NCBI GenBank assembly: GCA_035270785.1
Contig: DATESN010000075.1
Span: 1-64,000, forward strand
DNA length: 64,000 nucleotides
Direction: 5' to 3'
Origin: DATESN01 sp035270785
GTDB taxonomy: Bacteria > Bacillota > Clostridia > Lachnospirales > Lachnospiraceae
Under the pieces are notes generated by a model that saw only the letters and a program-made list of their open reading frames with translations, was not told the origin of the DNA and ran no database searches. Below are positions 45,606 to 53,254 of the stretch, piece after piece. A program made the position numbers and the translations under genes. How positions within the stretch are numbered: position 1 is the first letter of the stretch; the number at the start of each line of letters is the position of its first letter.

Positions 45606-46253
45606 ATGAGTAAAAAATCATATGCAGTATTGGGTCTGGGGAAGTTTGGTAGGAGTATTGTAGAAGAATTATCAAGAGCAGATGTAGATATCTTAGCTGT
45701 AGATAATGATGAAGACAAAGTTCATAAGATTTCGGAATTTGTAACGTATGCGATTAAAGCGGATGTACGTGACGCTGATACAATTAATTCACTAGGATTA
45801 TCTAATATGGATGCGGTTGTTGTGGCCATGACTGGCGACTTAGATGCTAGTGTTATGGGAACTATTTTGGCAAAAGAAGCAGGTGTTCCATTTGTTATTG
45901 CAAAGGCACAAGATGAGATACATACTAAAATCTTATTAAAGGTTGGAGCAGATAAAGTGATAGTACCAGAAAAAGCATCTGGAATTCGAATTGCCAGGAG
46001 CTTAATATCGGGTAATTTTATTGATATTATTGAATTATCTAATAGAGTTAGAATGGTAGAAATTCCAATAAAGAAAGAATGGATTGGAAAGACTTTAAGA
46101 GAGTTAAATCTAAGACAGAAAAAAAGTATAAATGTAATTGGAATCAGAAGAGACAGCGAAGTGGAAGTTAATTTGGATCCAGAAGTGCCGTTGGCAGAGA
46201 ACATATCTCTTTTAGTGATTGTTGACAAATATGATATTTCAAAATTATCTTAA
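45606..46253 (+). CDS. ktrA: KtrA/TrkA-type RCK regulatory subunit
   Basis: The 215-residue protein has a Rossmann RCK_N domain starting AVLGLGKFGRSIVEEL (GxGxxG). A C-terminal RCK_C domain begins near residue 135 with DIIELSNRVRMVEIPI and WIGKTLRELNL. It binds nucleotides and gates KtrB. In Firmicutes the RCK_C domain often binds c-di-AMP; the sequence alone does not prove that here. The start at 45606 is preferred to GTG 45603 by one codon, since both follow AAGAGGTG. Confidence 0.93.
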   Translation: MSKKSYAVLGLGKFGRSIVEELSRADVDILAVDNDEDKVHKISEFVTYAIKADVRDADTINSLGLSNMDAVVVAMTGDLDASVMGTILAKEAGVPFVIAKAQDEIHTKILLKVGADKVIVPEKASGIRIARSLISGNFIDIIELSNRVRMVEIPIKKEWIGKTLRELNLRQKKSINVIGIRRDSEVEVNLDPEVPLAENISLLVIVDKYDISKLS

Positions 46254-46269
46254 ATGAATTTACTTTTAG

Positions 46270-46321
46270 AAGACTCTCTTAACAACTACCAATAGGTGGT
46301 GCTTGAAGGGGGTCTTTTTTT
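46270..46321 (+). terminator. terminator after ktrA
   Basis: An 11-bp stem with G-U pairs (46270-46280 with 46306-46316) and an inner CTACC/GGTGG hairpin ends in six U. Confidence 0.75.
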
Positions 46322-46349
46322 ACTAACATGTTACAATGGGAGAAGGATT

Positions 46350-47765
46350 ATGAAAATATATTTAAAAAAATTAATAGGTGACAAAAACTTTTATAAAATG
46401 ATCATAGCGATAGCAATACCCATCATGATACAAAATGGAATTACTAATTTTGTTGGTATGCTTGATAATATTATGGTAGGCCGCATAGGAACAGAGCAAA
46501 TGTCTGGAGTAGCCATTGTGAACCAATTAATATTTGTATTTAATATTTGTATCTTTGGAGCTATATCAGGTGCAGGTATTTTTGGTGCACAGTTTTTTGG
46601 ACAAAAAAATCATGAAGGAGTCCGTCATACCTTTCGATTTAAAATAGTAATGTGTGGGGTTATTGTAGCGATTGGATATATTGTCTTTCTATTATTAGAC
46701 AGAGAGTTAATTAACTTATATTTAAAGGGGCAAGGGAATTCTAGAGACATTGAACTTACTCTAAATTACGCAAGAAAGTATTTAAGAATCATGATCATTG
46801 AATTGATACCATTTACTATAGTACAGATTTATGCTAGTACGTTAAGAGAAACAGGGCAAACCCTACTTCCTATGAAAGCAGGAATTATCGCAGTTTTTGT
46901 TAATCTTGTACTAAACTATATTTTAATTTATGGTATGCTTGGAATGCCTAAACTTGGTGTGGAAGGGGCAGCCATCGCAACTGTATTATCTAGGTTTGTA
47001 GAGTGTACCATTGTAATGGTATGGACGCACAAACATAAAGAATGGAATCTCTTTATAGAGGGGGCTTATCACAATTTTAAGATTCCAATTAATTTAACTA
47101 AAAAAATATTATTAAAAGGAACCCCCCTTTTAGTAAATGAAGCGATGTGGGCTTCTGGAATGGCGATTCTTACACAAGCCTATTCCATTAGAGGACTTGC
47201 GGTAGTAGCAGGATTCAATATTTCTTCCACCATATTTAACGTATTTAATATTGTGTTTATAGCAATGGGAAGTGCAGTAGCTATCGTAGTTGGACAGTTG
47301 TTAGGTGCCGGTAAAATGCAAGAAGCCAAAGAAACTGCAGGAAAAATGATATTCTTCTCTGTGTGGAGTTGTATCTTTATAGGTGCCATTTTAACACTAT
47401 TTTCAAGTGTATTTCCATTGATTTATAATACAACCGATGAGGTGAGGTATCTTGCAACATGGTTTATTCGAATTCAAGCATTACTAATGCCACTGCAAGC
47501 ATTTCTACATGCGACTTACTTTACATTGCGATCAGGTGGGAAGACGATTATCACATTTTTATTTGATAGTGTGTATGTTTGGGTTGTTATTATTCCACTA
47601 GCTTTTTGTTTAACAAGATTAACCGATTTAAATATACTTGTTATTTTTTTCATCTGCCAATTTATAGATATTATAAAGTGTATCATAGGATTTATATTGG
47701 TGAAAAAAGGTGTTTGGATGCAAAATATAGTGGAAAAGGAAACGGTTACTTTGAAAGTTGTGTAG
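46350..47765 (+). CDS. MATE-family efflux transporter
   Basis: AGAAGGA before 46350 sets the start, giving 471 residues. The protein has twelve hydrophobic segments and MATE landmarks: PIMIQNGITNFVGMLDNIMVGRIGTEQMSGVA at the start of the first half and GTPLLVNEAMWASGMA in the second. It should export drugs or metabolites using a Na+ or H+ gradient; the substrate is unknown. A thioesterase gene starts 52 bp downstream and may share its transcript. Confidence 0.9.
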   Translation: MKIYLKKLIGDKNFYKMIIAIAIPIMIQNGITNFVGMLDNIMVGRIGTEQMSGVAIVNQLIFVFNICIFGAISGAGIFGAQFFGQKNHEGVRHTFRFKIVMCGVIVAIGYIVFLLLDRELINLYLKGQGNSRDIELTLNYARKYLRIMIIELIPFTIVQIYASTLRETGQTLLPMKAGIIAVFVNLVLNYILIYGMLGMPKLGVEGAAIATVLSRFVECTIVMVWTHKHKEWNLFIEGAYHNFKIPINLTKKILLKGTPLLVNEAMWASGMAILTQAYSIRGLAVVAGFNISSTIFNVFNIVFIAMGSAVAIVVGQLLGAGKMQEAKETAGKMIFFSVWSCIFIGAILTLFSSVFPLIYNTTDEVRYLATWFIRIQALLMPLQAFLHATYFTLRSGGKTIITFLFDSVYVWVVIIPLAFCLTRLTDLNILVIFFICQFIDIIKCIIGFILVKKGVWMQNIVEKETVTLKVV

Positions 47766-47817
47766 CTGATTTGGAAGGGAACTAGATTTGGATAACCGAA
47801 TAATAGGGGGTGAGATT

Positions 47818-48231
47818 ATGGAGATGGAAAGTAGATTTATGGTAAGGTATGCAGAAACAGATCAGATGGGCATTGTTCATCATTCTAATTATGCAATCTG
47901 GTTTGAAGTGGGAAGAACAGAATTTTTGAAACATCTTGGTTTATCCTATAAAGAAATTGAAAAAAGGGGAATACTACTTCCTTTATATGAAATGAATTGT
48001 AAATTTAAAAGTCCAGCTCATTATGAAGATGAAATAATCATAAAAACTAAAATTAAATTACTTAGTAAAGTACGTGCCATATTTTCTTATGAAGTAGCAA
48101 ATGGAATGGATGGAAAAATCTTGGCAACAGGGGAGACCATGCATGGATGGACTGATATAAGATTAAAGCCAATCAATGCGCAAGCTGTGGCTCCTGAAAT
48201 TTATTCATTGTTAAGTAAATCTGAAATGTAA
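47818..48231 (+). CDS. YbgC/4HBT-type acyl-CoA thioesterase
   Basis: TAGGGGGTGAG sets the start at 47818, giving 137 residues. The hot-dog fold signature RYAETDQMGIVHHSNYAIWFEVGRTEFL includes the catalytic Asp of the 4-hydroxybenzoyl-CoA thioesterase group. The length is usual. It hydrolyses acyl-CoA or acyl-ACP, but the chain is not known. The gene lies between the MATE and DtxR-like genes. Confidence 0.9.
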   Translation: MEMESRFMVRYAETDQMGIVHHSNYAIWFEVGRTEFLKHLGLSYKEIEKRGILLPLYEMNCKFKSPAHYEDEIIIKTKIKLLSKVRAIFSYEVANGMDGKILATGETMHGWTDIRLKPINAQAVAPEIYSLLSKSEM

Positions 48232-48347
48232 ATTAAAAAAATCAAATCTAGACAATTTTCGAATCTGTGGGTAGAATGAAAATTACAAGAAGAAAATAGA
48301 AGCGGTTTTGAAAGATCTTGTAAAGAAGAATATGTGAGGGTTATAGT

Positions 48348-48710
48348 ATGTATGAATCAGGGGAAAATTACTTAGAAACTATTCTTGTTCTAGAAAAGAA
48401 ATTAGGGACAGTAAGATCTATTGATATAGCAAGAGAATTAGAGTTTAGTAAACCCAGTGTTAGTAGGGCTGTGGGTTTACTGAAAGAAAATAACTTCATT
48501 GAGATAGATGGGGATGGTTTTATTAAATTAACAAAGACAGGTAGAACAATGGCAGAAAGTATTTATGACAGGCACAAAGTTCTTACTGAGTTTTTTGTGA
48601 AGATCGCAGAGGTATCTATAGAAGTTGCAGAGGAAGATGCCTGTAGAATTGAACATGTCATTAGTCCAGAAACATTTAGTGGAATAAAAAACTTTTTAAA
48701 AAATAATTAG
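48348..48710 (+). CDS. DtxR/MntR-family metal-dependent repressor
   Basis: This 120-residue protein has a winged helix (about 8-62, with IDIARELEFSKPSVSRAVGLLKENNF) and a dimerisation domain, but no SH3 domain. The metal ligands include His in YDRHKVL and the CRIEH motif near 104-108, where DtxR/IdeR-type iron regulators also have Cys; MntR has Glu at that place. The N-terminal GENYLE carries Asn where MntR has Asp. This suggests iron rather than manganese sensing. The next transcription unit encodes a FeoB-associated peptide behind a palindrome, a plausible target. Confidence 0.87.
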   Translation: MYESGENYLETILVLEKKLGTVRSIDIARELEFSKPSVSRAVGLLKENNFIEIDGDGFIKLTKTGRTMAESIYDRHKVLTEFFVKIAEVSIEVAEEDACRIEHVISPETFSGIKNFLKNN

Positions 48711-48733
48711 AATCACTAGAATTATAAAATTTA

Positions 48734-48765
48734 TTGACTTACACTATTGGTTAGCATATACTAAC
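48734..48765 (+). promoter_or_regulatory. promoter overlapped by a palindromic operator candidate
   Basis: TTGACT (48734-48739) and TATACT (48757-48762) are spaced by exactly 17 bp. GTTAG (48750-48754) and CTAAC (48761-48765) form an inverted repeat over the -10 box. The half-sites resemble those of DtxR boxes (GGTTAG...CTAAC), though the spacer is longer. It drives the small peptide gene at 48826. Confidence 0.6.
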
Positions 48766-48825
48766 TGTATAAGTGAGAACCATTATAAAACTAAAAGGTA
48801 GTGGAGAATAAAGGAGAGTGATTAT

Positions 48826-48981
48826 ATGACAGATATTATTGTAATTGGAATTATAGCAATGTGTGTTATTGCAATTTTATACACTCGCATAAGAAAAGTA
48901 AAAAGAGGAGTAGCATCAGGGTGTGCCGGCGGTTGTAGCAATTGTTCTTCTAATTACTGTTCGGGTCGTTCTGGTAAGTAA
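48826..48981 (+). CDS. FeoB-associated Cys-rich membrane peptide
   Basis: This 51-residue peptide has one membrane helix (about 3-20), a basic stretch (about 21-28), and a Cys-rich tail with CAGGCSNCSSNYC. That layout matches the small FeoB-associated family, usually encoded next to the ferrous iron transporter feoB. No feoA or feoB is in this window. AAGGAGAG precedes the start and a strong terminator follows, so it is a single-gene unit. Confidence 0.8.
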   Translation: MTDIIVIGIIAMCVIAILYTRIRKVKRGVASGCAGGCSNCSSNYCSGRSGK

Positions 48982-48984
48982 ATC

Positions 48985-49018
48985 CAATAAAAAAGAGGCT
49001 GATGCCTCTTTTTTATTG
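48985..49018. terminator. terminator after the Cys-rich peptide gene
   Basis: A perfect 15-bp stem (48985-48999 with 49004-49018) with a TGAT loop contains six A and six U on its outer part. Confidence 0.93.
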
Positions 49019-49121
49019 CAGTAAAGTCGTTTTCTACTAGAAGAAAAAAATAATAAATGATATAATACATCCATTGGGAACAAAATAATTAGTAAAAGTG
49101 ATAATCTGGGGGAATATAGGA

Positions 49122-50348
49122 ATGAACTATGTGGAAGCATTGAACGTTACAAAAAAGTATAACCAGGAACAGTTATTAAAATACTATGATAGACTATCAG
49201 AAATAGAAAAGGTTGAACTTCTCAGACAAATAGCTAATATTGATTGGAGTCTTCTAGCTATTTTGAAAAAGGAAAAAAGGGAACATCAACGAGGGGTATT
49301 AGAACCACTTGATGCTATTGAAACACAAGAAATTCAACAGAAGAAAGATATTTTTTATCAAACAGGAATGAAGGCAATTCAAGAAGGAAAAGTAGCAGCT
49401 GTACTACTTGCAGGTGGTCAAGGAACAAGATTAGGCTTTGATAAGCCTAAAGGAATGTTAAATGTTGGAGAAACAAAAGAACTTTTTTTATTTGAGCAAT
49501 TAATAAATAATGTGACTGAGGTGGCTAAAGCAGCGGACACATGGATTCCTTTTTATATCATGACTAGTGAAAAGAATCAGACAGATACAATCAACTTTTT
49601 TGAAGAGAATCATTACTTTGGATATCCAAAAGAATATATCAAGTTTTTTATGCAGGAAATGGCTCCATCCGTAGATTATAATGGAAAAATATTATTAGAA
49701 GGTTATGGGCGGATATCTCTTTCTCCAAATGGAAATGGTGGATGGTTTTCTTCCATGAAAAAAAGTGGTGTGTTAGAAGATGCTAAGCACCGTGGGGTTA
49801 TCTGGTTTAACATTTTTTCGGTGGATAATGTATTACAAAAGATTGCAGATCCCCTTTTTATAGGTGCAACCATTGAAAACGGAAATGTAAGTGGCGCAAA
49901 GGTAGTTAAGAAAGTAGAACCAGAAGAAAGAGTTGGTGTTCTATGTAAAGAAGATGGCAAGCCAGCGATTGTAGAATATTATGAGATGACAAATGAAATG
50001 CTTACTGCAAAGAAAGAAAATGGAGATTTACAATATTCTTTCGGTGTGACTCTTAATTATTTATTTCATTTAGACCAATTAGAAGATATTTTAAATGATG
50101 AAATGCCAACCCACGTAGTTGAAAAAAAGATTCCATACTTAAATGAGCAAGGAAACTTGATCAAACCAGATCAACCAAATGGTTATAAGTTTGAGCAATT
50201 AGTATTAGATATGATTCACATGCTAGATAATTGCTTGCCATATGAAGTGATACGAAAAGAAGAATTCGCTCCTATTAAGAATCGAACGGGGGTAGATTCC
50301 TTAGAAAGTGCGCGACTGCTTATGAAAGAAAATGGAATCCCATTATAG
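49122..50348 (+). CDS. UDPGP-family UDP-sugar pyrophosphorylase
   Basis: This 408-residue protein belongs to the eukaryotic-like UDPGP/UAP family. VLLAGGQGTRLGFDKPKGML (near residue 95) is the UTP-binding signature, and FYIMTSEKNQTDT, GNGGWF and VDNVLQKIADPLFIG follow. It makes UDP-GlcNAc/GalNAc or UDP-glucose from UTP and sugar-1-phosphate; the sugar is not certain. The start at 49122 is preferred by family alignment. It is monocistronic with a hairpin downstream. Confidence 0.87.
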   Translation: MNYVEALNVTKKYNQEQLLKYYDRLSEIEKVELLRQIANIDWSLLAILKKEKREHQRGVLEPLDAIETQEIQQKKDIFYQTGMKAIQEGKVAAVLLAGGQGTRLGFDKPKGMLNVGETKELFLFEQLINNVTEVAKAADTWIPFYIMTSEKNQTDTINFFEENHYFGYPKEYIKFFMQEMAPSVDYNGKILLEGYGRISLSPNGNGGWFSSMKKSGVLEDAKHRGVIWFNIFSVDNVLQKIADPLFIGATIENGNVSGAKVVKKVEPEERVGVLCKEDGKPAIVEYYEMTNEMLTAKKENGDLQYSFGVTLNYLFHLDQLEDILNDEMPTHVVEKKIPYLNEQGNLIKPDQPNGYKFEQLVLDMIHMLDNCLPYEVIRKEEFAPIKNRTGVDSLESARLLMKENGIPL

Positions 50349-50391
50349 GGAATTCATGTAACAATTCAAACTGTCTTTTTTCAAAAACAAC

Positions 50392-50421
50392 TTGCTAAAT
50401 GTCAATAAGATATGATATAAT
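50392..50421 (+). promoter_or_regulatory. promoter of the tRNA-Trp gene
   Basis: TTGCTA (50392-50397) and TATAAT (50416-50421) are spaced by 18 bp. The start would lie near 50428. Confidence 0.6.
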
Positions 50422-50428
50422 TCATTTC

Positions 50429-50447
50429 GGCGGTTTTAATAACCGCC
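50429..50447 (+). other. 5' leader hairpin before the tRNA
   Basis: GGCGGTT (50429-50435) pairs exactly with AACCGCC (50441-50447). If transcription starts near 50428, the hairpin forms the very 5' end of the tRNA precursor. It is not followed by a U run and so is probably not a terminator. Confidence 0.5.
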
Positions 50448-50456
50448 TTATGATTT

Positions 50457-50527
50457 AGGGAAATCATACAACGGCAGTATGACGGTCTCCAAAACCGTTC
50501 ATGGGGGTTCGAATCCCTCTTTCCCTG
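50457..50527 (+). tRNA. tRNA-Trp (anticodon CCA)
   Basis: A complete 71-nt cloverleaf is present. The acceptor AGGGAAA (50457-50463) pairs with TTTCCCT (50520-50526), and the discriminator is G. The D stem is ATAC/GTAT with a 7-nt loop, the anticodon stem ACGGT/ACCGT has loop CTCCAAA, and the T stem holds TTCGAAT. The CCA tail is not encoded. Confidence 0.95.
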
Positions 50528-50549
50528 CTAAAAAAATTATTGTGAATAG

Positions 50550-50585
50550 AGTCTTAAACCTGGATTGGGTTTAGGGCTTTTTTGT
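50550..50585 (+). terminator. terminator after tRNA-Trp
   Basis: An 11-bp stem (50550-50560 with 50568-50578, two G-U pairs) is followed by a long U tract. The AT-rich stretch from 50591 to the IS (about 200 bp) contains no feature I can support; before the insertion it would have formed the upstream region of the sensory operon. Confidence 0.85.
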
Positions 50586-50791
50586 TTTTTATTATATTTA
50601 GTGATAACAGGAAGTTCAAAACAGCATACATACGAGATGACATGAGACGAAGATAAGAAAAATAAAATGTGAAGATTTTACCAATGAATGTGAATAAAAT
50701 ATATGTGCGTCCTGATTTTTTTCTTGTAAAATATGTTATATATAGCATTGTTTAACAAATTATAAAATAATAGATATTGCAATTCTAATAT

Positions 50792-50807
50792 AGTGTCTGC
50801 TGATTAA
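50792..50807 (+). repeat. IS left inverted repeat
   Basis: AGTGTCTGCTGATTAA is identical to the reverse complement of the right end at 52376-52391. Confidence 0.92.
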
Positions 50808-50936
50808 TCAGAAAAGTGTTGATTTTACTGACTTTTAGGCTGTTTTGTAGTATAATAAATGCAAGGGTTTCATTAACTCAAACTCATTTTCCTTGCACTT
50901 TTTATGAATTTTACTATAGATTGGAGTCTAAAAATC

Positions 50937-52379
50937 ATGTACAAACCGATTGATAAGTTACAGCATACATTTCTCGATTTTAATCAACCGATAGGTCTTC
51001 AAATGAACCCGAATAATCGTTGGATAAAAATGGCTGACAATATTCCATGGGATGTGTTTGAAGGTGAATATGCTGCATTATTTCCAAGTGCTACGGGAAA
51101 TGTGGCAAAACCGCTTCGACTTGCATTGGGTTCTTTAATCATTCAAACAAAGTATCAATTTGCTGATCGCGAACTAGTGGAAATGCTTACGGAGAATCCA
51201 TACTTTCAATACTTTATCGGATTGCCAGGCTACCAACAGGAACCTCCCATAGAGGCTAGTGTTCTAGTTCTTTTTCGCAAACGAATTAACATGGACATGA
51301 TTATGAAAGCCAATGAATATATGCTTTCGAACCATCACGACGACGATGATAATCAGCCTCCTTCTGGTTCTTCGGAATTACCGGAAGACAAAAAAGATGA
51401 GGAAACAATTAACAAAGGTACTATGATGCTTGATGCAACCTGTGCTCCATCTAATATACGATATCCTCAGGATTTCTCGCTTCTGAATGAAGCCAGAGAA
51501 AAACTAGAAAACATCATAGATCGATTTTCTAAAAGTTATGATTTGAAGAAACCAAGAACTTATCGACGAGAGGCCAGAAAAAACTATTTATCACTTGCAA
51601 AGAGTAAAAAACGTAGTACCAAAAAGATTCGTAAAACCATACGCAAGCAGTTAGGTTATGTTCGTAGAAATCTTAGCTATCTGGAACAATACCTGTCTAC
51701 TGGATACGCTCCAACATCAAAGGAAATAAAGATGCTTCTGACAATTATGAAGTTATTTGAGCAACAAGAATACATGTACAAAAACAAAACACATTCTGTT
51801 GAAAATCGAATTGTCAGCATCGAACGACCATATCTGCGACCAATTGTCAGAGGTAAAGTTAAAGCTCCAGTTGAATTTGGGGCAAAGTTCGATTTGAGTA
51901 TTGATACCGAAGGCTATGGAAGAATCGAGAAAATATCTTTTGATGCCTATAACGAAAGTACCTGCTTGCAAGATGCGGTAGAGAGATTTAAAAATCGAAC
52001 TGGCTTTTACCCCGAAAGAGTTCTAGCAGATCAAATATATCGAACCCGAGATAACCGAGCATACTGTAAACTTCATGGAATACGGTTATCAGGTCCGAAA
52101 TTAGGTAGACCAACAGAAACAGCAAAAGAAGATAAAAAACAGGAATATCAAGATAATACCGATAGAATTGAGGTAGAAAGAGCATTCAGTTTGAGTAAAC
52201 GTTGCTATGGTATGGGTTTAATAAGGACTAAGATTGAAGAAACAACGTTGACCTCTATCGCATTATCTGTATTTGTGACGAATCTTTTTAAGATTCAGGC
52301 ACGAATACTTTTTGCACTATTTTTGCTTTTGGATATTTTCAAGTTCAATACTGCTGAATTAAGCCCAATTGGTGCTTAA
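50937..52379 (+). CDS. IS5/IS1182-type transposase
   Basis: The start at 50937 follows TTGGAG and the family opening MYKPIDKLQ, giving 480 residues. The N-terminal DUF772 region has AKPLRLALGSLIIQ and ENPYFQYFIGL. Catalytic acidic residues are Asp166 (MMLDATCAPSNIRYP), Asp365 (VLADQIYRT) and Glu414 (IEVERAFSLSKR). A long basic insertion lies between the first two. The stop codon (52377-52379) falls inside the right inverted repeat. The frame is intact, so the element may be active. Confidence 0.93.
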   Translation: MYKPIDKLQHTFLDFNQPIGLQMNPNNRWIKMADNIPWDVFEGEYAALFPSATGNVAKPLRLALGSLIIQTKYQFADRELVEMLTENPYFQYFIGLPGYQQEPPIEASVLVLFRKRINMDMIMKANEYMLSNHHDDDDNQPPSGSSELPEDKKDEETINKGTMMLDATCAPSNIRYPQDFSLLNEAREKLENIIDRFSKSYDLKKPRTYRREARKNYLSLAKSKKRSTKKIRKTIRKQLGYVRRNLSYLEQYLSTGYAPTSKEIKMLLTIMKLFEQQEYMYKNKTHSVENRIVSIERPYLRPIVRGKVKAPVEFGAKFDLSIDTEGYGRIEKISFDAYNESTCLQDAVERFKNRTGFYPERVLADQIYRTRDNRAYCKLHGIRLSGPKLGRPTETAKEDKKQEYQDNTDRIEVERAFSLSKRCYGMGLIRTKIEETTLTSIALSVFVTNLFKIQARILFALFLLLDIFKFNTAELSPIGA

Positions 52380-52391
52380 TCAGCAGACACT
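52376..52391 (-). repeat. IS right inverted repeat
   Basis: It is the exact inverse of the left end and contains the transposase stop codon. Confidence 0.92.
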
Positions 52392-52426
52392 AATATAGTA
52401 AAATATAAAAAGAGTGGAGGGATCTA

Positions 52427-53173
52427 ATGTATAAGGTGTTTTTGGTGGATGATGAAGATTTGATTGTAAAACAGATAGCAGAGACAGTGCCCTGGATGGA
52501 TAATGGGTTTGAAGTGATAGGGGTGGAAACAAACTCCAAAAGAGCGGCGGAGAAGGTCATGAAATTAAAACCTGATGTGGTGTTCAGTGATTTGAAGATG
52601 CCACAGCTGGATGGGCACGCACTTATGAAAGCTATCAGAGAATATGGTCTTGATACTGAGTTTGTAATGCTCAGCGCGTATGGAACCTTTGAAGACGCAA
52701 AAACTTTTTTTCATCAAGAAGGATTTGATTATTTGTTAAAGCCATTACAGGCAGATGAAGTACAGCTTGTATTGGAAAAGCTGGCAGTTAGGCTAGCCAA
52801 AAAACATCCCCAAAAAGAGGTTGCGTCAGATGAAAATATTAATCCGGCATTTCTCGAATTGATTGACTATATAAAAATAAATTTTACGGAAAAGCTCACA
52901 TTAGATAAATTAGGAAAAAGGTTCGGATTGAGTGCAGGATATATTTGTAATCTGTTTGCACGACATTATAATACAACGCTCACTTGCTTTATTACAGAGA
53001 TGCGGATGAAGAAAGCGATAGAATTAATAAAAGATGAAAATTGTAGCTTAAAGAATATAGCATCTGAGTGTGGATATAGTGATTATTTTTATTTTAACAA
53101 AGTATTTAAGGGTTCCACTGGGACTGCACCAAGTCAGTATATACAGGAGCTTGAAAATAGAAATCACGAGTAG
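52427..53173 (+). CDS. response regulator with AraC-type HTH (YesN/HptR-like)
   Basis: The 248-residue protein has a receiver domain (about 1-120) with acidic pocket DDED, phosphoacceptor Asp55 (VVFSDLKMPQ), Ser83 and Lys105 (YLLKPL). A C-terminal AraC HTH pair (about 145-245) has LTLDKLGKRFGLSAGYICNLF and IKNIASECGYSDYFYFNKVFKGSTGTAPSQY. It probably responds to the histidine kinase encoded at 56004. The start lies only 35 bp after the IS, so its native promoter may have been displaced. GGAGGGA precedes the start. Confidence 0.93.
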   Translation: MYKVFLVDDEDLIVKQIAETVPWMDNGFEVIGVETNSKRAAEKVMKLKPDVVFSDLKMPQLDGHALMKAIREYGLDTEFVMLSAYGTFEDAKTFFHQEGFDYLLKPLQADEVQLVLEKLAVRLAKKHPQKEVASDENINPAFLELIDYIKINFTEKLTLDKLGKRFGLSAGYICNLFARHYNTTLTCFITEMRMKKAIELIKDENCSLKNIASECGYSDYFYFNKVFKGSTGTAPSQYIQELENRNHE

Positions 53174-53254
53174 CGTGTAAATGATATGAAAGTGACGATA
53201 AGATAGAAGATATTAAGAATACTAAAAGCAGGAAGAAGCAGGAGGGCAAAGCGG

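Larger units (their letters stand above)
50792..52391 (+). mobile_element. complete IS element (IS5/IS1182-type DDE), 1600 bp
   Basis: The element is bounded by perfect 16-bp inverted repeats and flanked by AATAT direct repeats (50787-50791 and 52392-52396), a probable 5-bp target duplication. A 17th matching base makes a 3-bp duplication possible instead. It holds one intact transposase gene. A TGCAAGG/CCTTGCA hairpin (50860-50866, 50891-50897) lies upstream of that gene and may limit read-through from outside. Intact ends and repeats point to a recent insertion. Confidence 0.9.
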
